Shown: positions 24,005-33,810, counted from the first letter of the stretch. The stretch is DNA of 64,000 nt from Alcanivorax limicola (GCF_019931215.1 NZ_JAIOUB010000001.1:558001-622000), one strand, 5' to 3'. Numbers and translations are program-made. Notes: a model not told the origin generated them from the letters alone.

Positions 24005-26449
24005 ATGCGCGAAGACGACGAGACTCAGGACAGCAACAACGGTAATGGCAACCATCACACCGACGCCTCCCCATCGCATTCCCTGATCGTGCCGGACCAG
24101 GCACGCCCGCAGCGCATTTACCTGCTGCCGGTCCACCAGCGCCCTTTCATGCCCGGCCTGGTACAGCCTGTGCTGTTTCCGCAGGAGGCCTGGCAGGGCA
24201 CGGTAGAGCGTGTCAGCCAGACACCCCACCATGCGTTGGGGCTGATCTATACCGGTGACGGCGAGCAGGTGTCCGCCGAGCCGGATGACCTTTCCGGGAA
24301 GCTGCCCGACAATCTGCCAGAGTACGGTTGCCTGGTGCGCATCCATAATGCCGCCTCCGAAGACGGCACCCTGCAATTGATGGTGCAAGGCATCTCGCGC
24401 TTCCGCATCACCGGCTGGCTCAGCCGCAAGGCGCCCTACCTGGTGGAGGTGGAATATCCCGAGGCCGACCCGGCGGAGGCCAAGCGGGATGACGTCAAGG
24501 CCTATGCGCTGGCGATCATCAACACCATCAAGGAATTGCTGCCCCTGAATCCGCTGTATAACGAGGGCCTGAAAGCCTACTTGCAGAACTTCAGCCCCCG
24601 GGAGCCCTCGCCGCTGACCGATTTCGCGGCGGCGCTGACCACTGCGAGCGGCGATGAACTGCAAACCGTGCTGGATACCATTCCGCTGCTCAAGCGCATG
24701 GAAAAAGTGCTGGTGCTGCTGAAGAAAGAAGTCGAAGTCGCACGACTGCAGGGCAGCATCAACGAACAGGTCAACGAGAAGATCAGCAACCAGCAGCGCC
24801 AGTTTTTCCTGCGCGAGCAGCTCAAGATCATTCAGAAAGAGCTGGGTCTGGCCAAGGACGACCGCACCGCCGACATTGAAGCCTTTCGGGAACGCACGAA
24901 GCCTCTGACACTCCCCGATGCTGTCGCGACGCGGTTCGAGGATGAACTGCGCAAATTATCCATCCTCGAAACCGGCTCGCCGGAGTATGGCGTCACGCGG
25001 AACTATCTCGACTGGCTGACCCAGATTCCCTGGGGGCACTACACGCCGGACAATCTGGATCTGGGGCACGCCCGCGAGGTGCTGGAAACACATCATGCCG
25101 GCCTGGCGGACATCAAGGACCGCATCATCGAATTTCTCGCCGTCGGTGCCATGCGCGGCGAAGTGCGTGGCGCTATCGTTTTGCTGGTCGGCCCTCCCGG
25201 CGTGGGCAAGACCAGCATCGGCCGCGCCATCGCGGAATCCCTGGGGCGTCAGTTCTACCGCCTGAGCCTGGGTGGCATGCGTGATGAAGCAGAGATCAAG
25301 GGCCACCGGCGCACCTATATCGGCGCCCTGCCCGGCAAACTGGCCCAGGCCTTGAAGGACAGCGGCAGCAGCAATCCGGTGATCATGCTGGACGAAGTCG
25401 ACAAGCTCGGGCAATCCTTCCAGGGCGATCCGGCTTCGGCTCTGCTGGAAGTGCTGGACCCGGAACAGAACCATCAGTTTCTGGATCACTATCTGGATCT
25501 GCGCATGGACCTGTCGCGGGTGCTGTTCATCTGTACCGCCAACACGCTGGATTCCATCCCGGCGCCGTTGCTGGACCGGATGGAAGTCATCCGCCTGGCC
25601 GGGTATATCACCGATGAAAAGGTGCTGATCGCGCGCCAGCATTTGTGGCCCCGTGCGCTGGAGCGCGCCGGTCTCAAGAAGAACCAGCTGAGCATTTCCG
25701 ATGCAGCGCTGCGTCAGGTCATCGAGGGCTATGCCCGGGAGGCGGGTGTGCGCAACCTGGAAAAGCAGCTCAACAAGATCGTGCGCAAGGCCACGGTGAA
25801 ATTGCTGGAAGGCGAGCGCCGCATCGCCATTAGCGGCAAGAACCTGGAGGCCTTTCTCGGCATGCCGCACTTCCGTGCCGAAAAGCCGCAACGTGGCGTC
25901 GGCGTGGTCACCGGCCTCGCCTGGACCTCCATGGGCGGCGCCACCCTGTCGGTGGAAGCCAGCCGGATTCATGATCACAGCCGCGGCTTCCGCCAGACCG
26001 GCCAGCTTGGGGATGTGATGCGGGAATCCAGTGAGATTGCCTACAGCTTCGTCAGCAGCCATATCAGCGACTTCGGCGGTGATCCTGACTGGTTCAAGGA
26101 TGCCTCACTGCATCTGCATGTGCCGGAAGGGGCAACGCCCAAGGATGGCCCCAGCGCCGGTGTCACCATGGCCACTGCCCTGCTGTCGCTGGCCTGTAAC
26201 AAGCCGCTCAAACGCAAGATTGCAATGACCGGCGAGCTGACACTCACCGGGCAAGTCCTCGCGGTGGGCGGCATCCGGGAAAAAGTCATTGCAGCACGGC
26301 GCGTCGGCATTCGGGAACTGGTCCTGCCGGAAGCCAACCGCAGTGATTACAGTGAACTGCCGGATTATTTGCGCGACAAGATTACCGTGCACTTCGCCAG
26401 CCACTACAACGATGTGCATGACGCGGTGTTTGGCAAACATGACGCCTGA
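24005..26449 (+). CDS. Second Lon-family ATP-dependent protease (AsrA-like)
   Basis: An 814-residue Lon protease paralog. The N-terminal substrate domain is at about 35-240, a coiled coil at about 240-300, the AAA+ module has GPPGVGKTS at about 396 and VIMLDEVDKLG, and the protease domain has catalytic Ser in PKDGPSAG (about 716) and Lys in IREKVIAARR (about 760). It differs from the housekeeping Lon at 58.5 kb by a longer, polar N-terminus (DNA/Asp/Asn-rich) and by sequence. It resembles the extra Lon-type protease AsrA that Pseudomonas carries, linked there to stress and aminoglycoside response. rluA-like overlaps its 3' end by 11 bp. Confidence 0.93.
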   Translation: MREDDETQDSNNGNGNHHTDASPSHSLIVPDQARPQRIYLLPVHQRPFMPGLVQPVLFPQEAWQGTVERVSQTPHHALGLIYTGDGEQVSAEPDDLSGKLPDNLPEYGCLVRIHNAASEDGTLQLMVQGISRFRITGWLSRKAPYLVEVEYPEADPAEAKRDDVKAYALAIINTIKELLPLNPLYNEGLKAYLQNFSPREPSPLTDFAAALTTASGDELQTVLDTIPLLKRMEKVLVLLKKEVEVARLQGSINEQVNEKISNQQRQFFLREQLKIIQKELGLAKDDRTADIEAFRERTKPLTLPDAVATRFEDELRKLSILETGSPEYGVTRNYLDWLTQIPWGHYTPDNLDLGHAREVLETHHAGLADIKDRIIEFLAVGAMRGEVRGAIVLLVGPPGVGKTSIGRAIAESLGRQFYRLSLGGMRDEAEIKGHRRTYIGALPGKLAQALKDSGSSNPVIMLDEVDKLGQSFQGDPASALLEVLDPEQNHQFLDHYLDLRMDLSRVLFICTANTLDSIPAPLLDRMEVIRLAGYITDEKVLIARQHLWPRALERAGLKKNQLSISDAALRQVIEGYAREAGVRNLEKQLNKIVRKATVKLLEGERRIAISGKNLEAFLGMPHFRAEKPQRGVGVVTGLAWTSMGGATLSVEASRIHDHSRGFRQTGQLGDVMRESSEIAYSFVSSHISDFGGDPDWFKDASLHLHVPEGATPKDGPSAGVTMATALLSLACNKPLKRKIAMTGELTLTGQVLAVGGIREKVIAARRVGIRELVLPEANRSDYSELPDYLRDKITVHFASHYNDVHDAVFGKHDA

Positions 26450-27128
26450 GGCCCCGCCCCCGGACGCACCGCCCTACTTCATCGTACCGGCGTGTCACGA
26501 GCCCCTGATTGTGCGGCACCGGGATGCGCACTGCATTGTTGTGGAAAAGCCGGCCTTTCTGTTGTCGGTGCCCGGTCGCGGCCCGGAAAATCGGGATTCG
26601 GCGGCCCATCGGCTGTTACAGGATGAACCCGAGACGCGGGTGGTACATCGTCTGGATCTGGATACCTCCGGGCTGATGGTGTTTGCCGTGGGTATTGCAG
26701 CGCAGCGCGTGCTCAACAAAGCGTTCGCGGAGCGACAGGTGGAAAAGGAATATATTGCGGATGTTGACGGCCTGCCGGACGCAGACCAGGGCGAGATTAC
26801 GCTCCCCATCGCGCCGGACTGGGCCAACCGGCCGCGGCAACGTATCTGTCATGAGCGCGGCAAGCAGGCGCTGACGCGCTACACGGTAATCAGCCGCGAT
26901 GCCGGGGAACATCGCAGCCGCCTGTTGTTACGGCCGGTCACCGGCCGCTCGCACCAGTTACGCATTCACCTGAAGGAAATCGGTCACGCCATCCTTGGCT
27001 GCGATCTCTATGCACCGCCGGATGTCCTGGCGCGCAGCCCGCGCCTGCATCTGCATGCCAGCAAGCTCGGCTTTCATCATCCGGCCAGCGGCGAGTGGCT
27101 GCACTTCAGTTCACCGGCGCCGTTCTGA
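26439..27128 (+). CDS. RluA-family pseudouridine synthase
   Basis: A 229-residue pseudouridine synthase. The catalytic Asp is in VVHRLDLDTSGLMVFA; RPVTGRSHQLRIHL is the second signature. There is no S4 domain, and the size matches RluA (23S U746 and tRNA U32). The ATG at 26439 overlaps the lon-like stop by 11 bp, so the two are probably co-translated. The RNA target is inferred from family size only. Confidence 0.87.
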   Translation: MTPEAPPPDAPPYFIVPACHEPLIVRHRDAHCIVVEKPAFLLSVPGRGPENRDSAAHRLLQDEPETRVVHRLDLDTSGLMVFAVGIAAQRVLNKAFAERQVEKEYIADVDGLPDADQGEITLPIAPDWANRPRQRICHERGKQALTRYTVISRDAGEHRSRLLLRPVTGRSHQLRIHLKEIGHAILGCDLYAPPDVLARSPRLHLHASKLGFHHPASGEWLHFSSPAPF

Positions 27129-27143
27129 GCAAGCCTCCTTGCC

Positions 27144-27464
27144 TTACTGCCAGTCGTCACCGTAGTGATGCAACAACTCTTCCCCCGCGCGGATATTACA
27201 CAGGGCTTCCACTGTGAGGTCTTCGTAGTACGCCACATTCGGCTTGAGATCATGGTTGATGTAGCGCAATTCGCAGGTGACCCGCATGGGCTGTTTGCCA
27301 TCGTCAAGCCACAACACATGCGGACCATCCTCGCGTGCCGGTCGCGCACTGCACAGACCCAGCAACGTGCCCTCGGCAATATCCCTTCTGGCAAACAACC
27401 CCTTGCCATGCACCGGTGAGCGACCCACTTCAACCAGGTCGTCACGCACAAACGCCTTGCTCAT
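27144..27464 (-). CDS. Small SET-domain protein
   Basis: A 106-residue stand-alone SET domain, normally a protein lysine methyltransferase fold. Key motifs are [18 protein letters not shown] at the start, [14 protein letters not shown] (NHxxxPN type, SAM pocket) and [13 protein letters not shown] (Tyr). The N-terminal frame extends to 27494, but the ATG at 27464 overlaps the msrA stop (ATGA) and follows AGGTG. Bacterial SET proteins of this size are poorly characterised. Its coupling to msrA is notable. Confidence 0.78.
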   Translation of the reverse strand: MSKAFVRDDLVEVGRSPVHGKGLFARRDIAEGTLLGLCSARPAREDGPHVLWLDDGKQPMRVTCELRYINHDLKPNVAYYEDLTVEALCNIRAGEELLHHYGDDWQ

Positions 27465-28093
27465 AAACACACACCTGTTCCGCCAAGACCACAATACCCA
27501 CCGGGGTTGCGGTCCAGATACTGCTGATGAAATGTTTCAGCATAATAAAACGGAGGCGCAGGGATAATCTCCGTGGTGATCTCACCACGCCCTGCCTGGC
27601 TCAGCGCTGCCTGAAACTGTTCACGACTCGCGTCGGCCTGCGCCTGCTGGGCCGCGTCAAAGCAGTAGATGCCGGAACGATACTGCGTACCCACATCATT
27701 GCCCTGGCGCATGCCCTGGGTCGGATCGTGGCTTTCCCAGAAGCACTTGAGCAACTGTTGATAGCTGATCTCATCGGGGTTGAAGACGACCAGCACCACT
27801 TCATTGTGCCCCGTGGCGCCACTGCACACTTCGTCATACACCGGGTGCGGTGTGAAGCCACCGGCATAACCCACGGCCGTGATGCGCACGCCGGGCAACT
27901 GCCAGAAGCGCCGCTCGGCACCCCAGAAACACCCCATACCAAACATTGCCTGCTCGCAGCCTGCTGGCCAGGGCGGCTGCAACGGCAAGCCAGTGATGCG
28001 ATGGTTCTCGGTGACCGGCATCGGTGTCTCGCGCCCGGGCAGCGCTGTGTCTGCTGACGGTAACGTCTGCTTGTCACGCCTGAATCCGAACAT
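27461..28093 (-). CDS. msrA: Peptide-methionine (S)-S-oxide reductase
   Basis: A 210-residue MsrA that repairs oxidised methionine. The catalytic Cys is in [29 protein letters not shown] and GTQYRSGIY are also present. The start at 28093 follows CAGGAG seven bases upstream. The C-terminus ends in [13 protein letters not shown] with two Cys for thiol recycling. Coupled by a 4-base overlap to the SET gene. Confidence 0.95.
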   Translation of the reverse strand: MFGFRRDKQTLPSADTALPGRETPMPVTENHRITGLPLQPPWPAGCEQAMFGMGCFWGAERRFWQLPGVRITAVGYAGGFTPHPVYDEVCSGATGHNEVVLVVFNPDEISYQQLLKCFWESHDPTQGMRQGNDVGTQYRSGIYCFDAAQQAQADASREQFQAALSQAGRGEITTEIIPAPPFYYAETFHQQYLDRNPGGYCGLGGTGVCL

Positions 28094-28281
28094 GCTCTGT
28101 CTCCTGCTGGTACATCGCTGTCTATGTGCCACTATGTGTGACCTACTATCGCATGATTGGCGAAGAGGGTCATGGCACGCCGCAGGCTAACCCCTTTACA
28201 GGCCGTCACATGTGAACGCTTTGCCTCCTCGTCCGGGATGCTACTATGGAGCAATAATAATCATGCAGCAGGAGTGGATGC

Positions 28282-29943
28282 GTGAGCCTTCTTGACGCAG
28301 GAAAGGATCTGCGCCGTGCCAATACCCTGGCCGGCATTCTGTTCCGCTACGGCTTTGGCGATGTCATTCGCCGTCTCGGTCTGGCCGCACCGCTTGAACA
28401 GGCCGGCAAGCTGGTCCGGCAAGGCATTGATCGCGACCTGTTGACCATGCCGCCCGCCGAGCGACTGCGGCGCGCACTGGAAGAGATGGGGCCGACGTTC
28501 GTGAAGCTCGGGCAGATTCTGGCCACCCGGGTCGATATGTTTCCCCAGGACTGGATTGATGAATTCGGCAAGCTGCAGGACAACGCGCCACCGATTCCCT
28601 ACGACACCCTGTTACCCCTGATCGAAAAAGCACTGGGCAAACCCGTGAACAAGGTTTTCCGGGAAATTGATCCGGTGCCGTTGGGCGTTGCCTCCATCGG
28701 CCAGGTACACAAGGCCACCACCCTGCGCGGTGAGGCGGTGGTGCTCAAGATCCAGAAGCCCGGCATTCGCGCCAAGATCGATTCTGACCTGCGTCTGTTG
28801 CGGCATCTGGCGCGTCTTGCCGTCGACAATTCTGCCGAACTACGCCGCTATCGGCCGCTGGAGCTCATCCGGGAATTCGAGCGCTCCCTGGGCCGGGAAC
28901 TGGATTTCACCACCGAGGCACGCAGCGCCGATCGCATCCGCAAGAATTTGCGGCGCATCACCTGGGTCACCGTGCCGCGTGTCTATTGGCAGTACACCTC
29001 CGCCACGCTGAGCGTGCAGGAATTGATCGAGGGCATCCCCGCCCGGCATCTGGACAAACTCGACGCTGCAGGGATTGATCGGCCACTGATCGCCCGGCGT
29101 GGCGCCACCATCGCCTGGAAGATGGCGCTGGAAGACGGTTTCTTTCACGCCGATCCGCACCCGGGCAACTTTCTGATCATGCCCGGCAACCGCATCGGGA
29201 TGCTCGATTACGGCATGGTCGGCAAACTGTCCCATGGTCGCCGCGAGCAGATGGTGCAGATCATGAAGGCCGTGGTAACGCAGGAGGCCGAGGGTTGTGC
29301 GGCTGTGCTGGCGTCCTGGTCTGACGGACAGCCCGTCAAGTTCGAGGCCCTTGTCGCGGATGTCGAGGATATTGTCACGCTGTACTACGGGGTGCCGCTG
29401 GCAGAACTCGATGTCACGGCATTGCTGGGAGACATCACCAGCCTGCTGCGCAACCATAATCTGGTGCTGCCGTCCGACATCGCCCTGCTGATCAAGGCCA
29501 TCATCACACTGGAAGGCTTCGGGCGCCTCATTCATCCGGGTTTCGATGTGATGAGCGAAGCGGAACCCCTGATCCGGCGTATGATCCGTGCCCGCTACAG
29601 CCCCAACCGCCTGGCCAGAAGCCTGGGCCTGCGCGCGCTGGAAGCCGTGGACAAACTGTACGCACCACCGCCTGCCGTTGGCACGCCGAAACCGGAAGGC
29701 ACCGGCATCGACCCGCGACAGCTGGAACGCCTGGTCGCACGCCTGGAACGCTCCCAGTATCGGCAGGTCCAAACCATGCTCACCGCCAGTGGCGTATTAT
29801 GTGGCAGCCTGCTACTCGGCCATCGTGTCATGCCGGTAGTATGGGACATCTCCCTGCCGGGCCTGCTGATCCTCATGAGCAGCGGCGTGTGGGCAGGTTG
29901 GCTGCTGTTGGTGGCCCGCCGCCATTTGCGCATGTGGGACTGA
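28282..29943 (+). CDS. ubiB: Ubiquinone biosynthesis kinase-like protein UbiB
   Basis: A 553-residue UbiB. It carries canonical KxGQ (FVKLGQILATRVDMFP), the Ala-rich loop GVASIGQVHKAT, VVLKIQKPG, LDFTTEARSADR, and FHADPHPGNF with MLDYG. Two C-terminal transmembrane helices (about 495-545) match UbiB membrane anchoring. UbiB is an atypical ATPase needed for coenzyme Q synthesis. The start is GTG after GGAG. It is not next to ubiE/ubiJ here, unlike in many gammaproteobacteria. Confidence 0.92.
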   Translation: MSLLDAGKDLRRANTLAGILFRYGFGDVIRRLGLAAPLEQAGKLVRQGIDRDLLTMPPAERLRRALEEMGPTFVKLGQILATRVDMFPQDWIDEFGKLQDNAPPIPYDTLLPLIEKALGKPVNKVFREIDPVPLGVASIGQVHKATTLRGEAVVLKIQKPGIRAKIDSDLRLLRHLARLAVDNSAELRRYRPLELIREFERSLGRELDFTTEARSADRIRKNLRRITWVTVPRVYWQYTSATLSVQELIEGIPARHLDKLDAAGIDRPLIARRGATIAWKMALEDGFFHADPHPGNFLIMPGNRIGMLDYGMVGKLSHGRREQMVQIMKAVVTQEAEGCAAVLASWSDGQPVKFEALVADVEDIVTLYYGVPLAELDVTALLGDITSLLRNHNLVLPSDIALLIKAIITLEGFGRLIHPGFDVMSEAEPLIRRMIRARYSPNRLARSLGLRALEAVDKLYAPPPAVGTPKPEGTGIDPRQLERLVARLERSQYRQVQTMLTASGVLCGSLLLGHRVMPVVWDISLPGLLILMSSGVWAGWLLLVARRHLRMWD

Positions 29944-29972
29944 ATTGATCAGAAACTGATGAGACCAGCACT

Positions 29973-31310
29973 ATGAAAAAAAACGCCTCTCCCCTGGGTC
30001 TGGAACAGCAGGTCACCCGCGGCAACTTCACGCGCCGTCAGATGCTGTGGTTAATGGCGATGGCCGGCGGCGGTGTGGTTACCGGCTGTGCCGTCAACCC
30101 GGTGACCGGTCAGCGGCAATTCATGGTCATGAGCCCGGCCGAAGAGCTGGCGCTGGACCGGGAGCACTCACCGCACCAGCTGTCAGCGGACTACGGCACG
30201 GTACGTGACCAGGGCCTGCGGCAATACGTCAGCAGCGTGGGCAAGGTGGTCGGCGACAACTCCCATCGTCCCGAGATGCCCTATAGCTACAATGCCCTGA
30301 ACGCCAATTACATCAACGCCTATGCGTTTCCCGGCGGCACTATCGGCATCACCCGGGGCATCCTGCTGGAAATGGAAAGCGAGGCAGAGCTGGCGGCGCT
30401 GATTGGCCATGAAGTGGCTCATGTCAGCGCCCGTCATACCGCCCAGCGCATGTCCAAATCCACGGTTACCGGGCTGGTAGTGGCGGGTCTGGGTGTGGCG
30501 CTCGCCACGCAGATGGATGACAGCCGTGCGGCGCTGGCCATGGGCCTCGGCGGCATCGCCACCGGCGCACTGCTGGCGCGCTACAGTCGTGTAGATGAAC
30601 GACAAGCGGACAATCTCGGTCTCGAGTACATGACCCGAGCCGGGCACAACCCGCAAGGCATGGTGGATCTCATGGACATGCTGCGGGCCCAGAACAGCCG
30701 GCAACCCTCCATGCTGGAGCAGATGTTTTCCTCCCACCCCATGAGCGAAGAGCGCTATCAGACCACCAAACGTGCGGCAGACAACGAGTACGCCCGCTTT
30801 CGCAATGCGCCCATGCATCGCGAGCGCTACATGGACAACACCGCGCGCCTGCGCCAGCTGCGCCCGGCGATCCAGCAACAGCAGCAGGCGGAAGCTGCCG
30901 CAGGGCAGAAAAACTATGCCGAGGCAGAGCGTCTGCTGAACCAGTCATTGCGCAGCGCGCCGGAGGACTACACCGGCCTCGTGCTGATGGCCAAGGTGCT
31001 GATGGTGCAGGACAAGCATGATCAGGCCAAACCCTTCCTGGACCGCGCCATTGCGGCTTATCCGCAGGAAGCCCAGGCACAGCATCTGGCCGGCATCGTC
31101 GCACTGGAGCAGGGTCAGGCGCAGACGGCACTGACCCGCTTTCAACGCTACGACAGCCTGCTGCCGGGCAATCCGAATACCCAGTTCTTTATCGGTTTGA
31201 GTCATGAAGGGATGGGGCAGACACCGCAAGCGCAAGCGGCCTATCAGCGCTATCTTCAGTCCGGCGCCACCGGGCAATCCGCGGAGTACGCGCGCCAGCG
31301 TCTGCAGTAA
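29973..31310 (+). CDS. M48-family periplasmic metalloprotease lipoprotein with TPR repeats
   Basis: A 445-residue protein. The N-terminus has an RRQM basic segment and a hydrophobic stretch ending in a lipobox-like VVTGC (about residue 39). The zinc protease domain has GHEVAHVSARH (HExxH) and the third ligand region RVDERQADNLGLEYM. Residues about 300-445 form TPR-like helices (NYAEAERLLNQSL, QAQTALTRF). It resembles the BepA/LoiP group that maintains the outer membrane. The twin Arg near the signal could make it a Tat substrate, but the motif is imperfect. Confidence 0.87.
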   Translation: MKKNASPLGLEQQVTRGNFTRRQMLWLMAMAGGGVVTGCAVNPVTGQRQFMVMSPAEELALDREHSPHQLSADYGTVRDQGLRQYVSSVGKVVGDNSHRPEMPYSYNALNANYINAYAFPGGTIGITRGILLEMESEAELAALIGHEVAHVSARHTAQRMSKSTVTGLVVAGLGVALATQMDDSRAALAMGLGGIATGALLARYSRVDERQADNLGLEYMTRAGHNPQGMVDLMDMLRAQNSRQPSMLEQMFSSHPMSEERYQTTKRAADNEYARFRNAPMHRERYMDNTARLRQLRPAIQQQQQAEAAAGQKNYAEAERLLNQSLRSAPEDYTGLVLMAKVLMVQDKHDQAKPFLDRAIAAYPQEAQAQHLAGIVALEQGQAQTALTRFQRYDSLLPGNPNTQFFIGLSHEGMGQTPQAQAAYQRYLQSGATGQSAEYARQRLQ

Positions 31311-31328
31311 CGCTGCAACTGGCTGACA

Positions 31329-31358
31329 CCCCTGCAGCAGATCACCCTGCTGCGGGGG
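31329..31358. terminator. Stem-loop between convergent M48 protease and nfuA genes
   Basis: CCCCTGCAGCAG (31329-31340) and CTGCTGCGGGGG (31347-31358) pair with one mismatch around a six-base loop. It is followed by a short AT-rich stretch on the plus strand, but not by a pure T-run. A likely two-way terminator. Confidence 0.5.
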
Positions 31359-31366
31359 CCTTCAGA

Positions 31367-31960
31367 TTATTTATAGTAGGCGTTGTCCGTTACCGTGTGG
31401 TCAGTCTTGTCGCGCACGGCCGTCAGTTCCGGGATACGCTCTTTCAGGGTGCGCTCGACACCGTCGCGCAAGGTCATGTCGACCGCAGAGCAGCCCTGGC
31501 AACCACCACCGAATTCCAGCACCGCCACATTGTCGTCCGTCAGTTGCAACAGGGCGACATTCCCGCCGTGGGCAGCCAGCCCGGGATTGATTTCGGAATA
31601 AAGAATGTAATTGATGCGCTCTTCCAGTGACGCATCCTCGCTGAGCTCCGGTACTCGGGACTTCGGCGCGCGGAAGGTCAGCTGCCCGCCCATGCTGTCC
31701 TTCTTGTAGTCGATCACTGCATCTTCGAGATAACGCACGCTGTTGCCGTCAATCCAGGCGTGAAACCCTTCGTAGTCGTAACGAACGTCCTTGTCTTCCT
31801 GCTCGCCTTCCGGGCAATAGGCCATGCAGCATTCCGCATGGGGTGTACCGGGGCGTTCCACGAAGATACGGACCCCCATGCCCGGTGTGCTCTGCTTTTC
31901 CAGCAGATCACGCAGGTATTCCTGGGCATTGGCTGTCACGGTAATCAGGTTATCTGTCAC
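31367..31960 (-). CDS. nfuA: Fe-S biogenesis protein NfuA
   Basis: A 197-residue iron-sulfur carrier. The N-terminal part is a degenerate A-type domain ([16 protein letters not shown]). The C-terminal Nfu domain has GGNVALLQL and the Cxx[11 protein letters not shown] that holds a [4Fe-4S] cluster for delivery to apoproteins. The GTG at 31960 is chosen: GGAGAG lies upstream and [13 protein letters not shown] is the typical N-terminus; the frame is open to 31987. Confidence 0.93.
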   Translation of the reverse strand: MTDNLITVTANAQEYLRDLLEKQSTPGMGVRIFVERPGTPHAECCMAYCPEGEQEDKDVRYDYEGFHAWIDGNSVRYLEDAVIDYKKDSMGGQLTFRAPKSRVPELSEDASLEERINYILYSEINPGLAAHGGNVALLQLTDDNVAVLEFGGGCQGCSAVDMTLRDGVERTLKERIPELTAVRDKTDHTVTDNAYYK

Positions 31961-32109
31961 TGGGCTCTCCACATCTGAGCGCGTCAACTCGGCTTCTGTG
32001 TGCCGCCGGAACGGGCATCACGCAATTCCCGAGTATTTTAGTCAAGTATAGCTCAGAAGCAAGCCGCCGGTGCCTCTGGTATCCTTGCCGCCTCGCCAGT
32101 GGAGCCTCC

Positions 32110-33435
32110 ATGCTTGATGCCGTTCGCAGCCGCCGTATCCTTGCCCTCGCCTTGCCGATCATGGGTGCCATGGCCAGCCAGAGCCTGCTCAATCTGGTGG
32201 ACGCGGCCATGGTCGGCAGCCTCGGTGGCGAAGCGCTGGCCGCAGTCGGGCTCGGCGGTTACGCGAATTTTGTCGCCATAGCCCTCGTGCTTGGCCTGGG
32301 CGCGGGGGTGCAGGCCACCGTCGCCCGCCGCAAGGGTGAAGGCGACCCCAGCGTCTATGCCGCGCCACTCAACGCCGGCCTGTTGCTGGGCATTGTCCTC
32401 TCTGTGCCCATCCTGCTGGTATTTCTGCAACTGGCCGCCGACCTGATCGCGGCGCTGACCTCCGACGACGCCGTGCGTGAACTGGCCGAACCCTACCTGT
32501 TGGCGCGCCTGTTCGGTATTTTTGCCGTGGCCATGAATTTCAGCTACCGCGGTTACTGGAACGGCATCAACCGCTCCTGGGTCTATCTGCGCACGCTGGT
32601 CGCCGTCCACATTCTCAATGTGGTCATCAGTTACGGGCTGATCTTCGGTGCTTTCGGGCTGCCCGAACTGGGCAGCACCGGGGCCGGCATTGGTACGACG
32701 CTGGCGCTCTACTTCGGCAGCCTGCTGTATTTCGTGCAGACGTGGCGCGAGGGGCGCATTCATGGCTTCATGACAGCCCGCCCGGCGCGGCAGACGCTGA
32801 CCGCCATTCTGCGGGTCTCCCTGCCACAATCCCTGCAACAGCTGCTGTTCTCCACCGGCCTGCTGGTGCTGTTCTGGATTATCGGTCTGATCGGCACCCG
32901 GGAAGTCGCGGTGGCCCATGTGCTGATCACCCTGGTGCTGTTCCTGATCCTGCCCGCGATTGGTCTGGGACTGTCCGCCACCTCCCTGGTTGGTCAGGCG
33001 CTGGGCCGCAAGGACCCGGACGATGCCTACCGCTGGGGCTGGGACGTGACGCGTCTGGCAGTGGTGCTGTTGTTCGTCATGGCGCTGCCGATGTGGCTGG
33101 TCCCGGATCTGATTCTGGGCATCTTCCTCAAGGAACCAGAGCTCATCGCACTGGGGCGCATTCCGCTGATGATCACCGGCCTCGCCATCTGTCTGGATGG
33201 CGTCGCCATTGTCTTTACCCAGGCGTTGCTGGGTGCGGGCGCGGCGCGCTCGGTCATGTTGGTGACGCTATGCGTACAGTGGTTTCTCTTCCTGCCACTT
33301 GCCTATATCATCGGCCCTGTGGCCGGTGGCGGGCTCCTGGCAGTCTGGATCTTGCAAGCCCTGCAACGCCTGCTGACCTCGGTCTTGCTGGGGCGCCTGT
33401 GGATACGGCGTCACTGGATACACATCAAGCTCTGA
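32110..33435 (+). CDS. MATE-family efflux transporter
   Basis: A 441-residue, 12-helix inner-membrane transporter of the MATE family, DinF-like subgroup by its short loops. Typical segments are LALPIMGAMASQSLLNLVDAAMVGSLGG at the N-terminus (helix 1) and LGLSATSLVGQALGRKDP in the second half. MATE pumps exchange H+ or Na+ for cationic drugs. GGAG precedes the ATG. The DUF2970 gene follows in the same direction. The substrate is unknown. Confidence 0.9.
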   Translation: MLDAVRSRRILALALPIMGAMASQSLLNLVDAAMVGSLGGEALAAVGLGGYANFVAIALVLGLGAGVQATVARRKGEGDPSVYAAPLNAGLLLGIVLSVPILLVFLQLAADLIAALTSDDAVRELAEPYLLARLFGIFAVAMNFSYRGYWNGINRSWVYLRTLVAVHILNVVISYGLIFGAFGLPELGSTGAGIGTTLALYFGSLLYFVQTWREGRIHGFMTARPARQTLTAILRVSLPQSLQQLLFSTGLLVLFWIIGLIGTREVAVAHVLITLVLFLILPAIGLGLSATSLVGQALGRKDPDDAYRWGWDVTRLAVVLLFVMALPMWLVPDLILGIFLKEPELIALGRIPLMITGLAICLDGVAIVFTQALLGAGAARSVMLVTLCVQWFLFLPLAYIIGPVAGGGLLAVWILQALQRLLTSVLLGRLWIRRHWIHIKL

Positions 33436-33459
33436 CGCTCTCAACATAGCCGAGGCACC

Positions 33460-33720
33460 ATGTCTGACCTCAAGCACAGCACCACCAACGATCACGATAG
33501 CGCTCCGGAAGACCGTGAATCCGGCAAACCCAATCTGTTGCAGGTTGTCATGAGCGTCCTGGCGGCCCTGTTCGGGGTGCAAAGTGGCCGCAACCGGGAG
33601 CGCGACTTCAAGAAAGGCAGCCCCGGTGACTACATCCTGGTATACGTGATTCTGGTGGTCGCCATGGTGGTCGGCATGATCGTGACCGTAAACCTCGTTC
33701 TGTCTTCCGCCGGCGGCTGA
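33460..33720 (+). CDS. DUF2970 small membrane protein
   Basis: An 86-residue protein. A polar, charged N-terminus (1-26) is followed by VVMSVLAALFGVQSGRNRERDF, the DUF2970 core, then one transmembrane helix (about 59-82). Function unknown. It follows the MATE gene by 24 bp, so they are probably co-transcribed. Confidence 0.8.
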   Translation: MSDLKHSTTNDHDSAPEDRESGKPNLLQVVMSVLAALFGVQSGRNRERDFKKGSPGDYILVYVILVVAMVVGMIVTVNLVLSSAGG

Positions 33721-33757
33721 GCGCCCGCCCCCGGCCCGTCACAGCGCCTCGTCTGTG

Positions 33758-33810
33758 TGCTTGTATACTTGCTTATATGCTTATAGGCACATATTACTTT
33801 TCTGCATAAG
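33758..33810 (+). promoter_or_regulatory. Repeated TGCTTRTA sites upstream of cysI, candidate CysB-controlled promoter
   Basis: TGCTTGTA (33758), TGCTTATA (33770) and TGCTTATA (33778) are tandem. An inverted GCATAAG is at 33804-33810. This AT-rich block is about 120-170 bp before the cysI start. TTGCTT (33769) with a 17-base spacer and TATTAC (33792-33797) could be the promoter. CysB sites are AT-rich and degenerate, so the regulator is inferred from cysI being a classical target. Confidence 0.4.
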
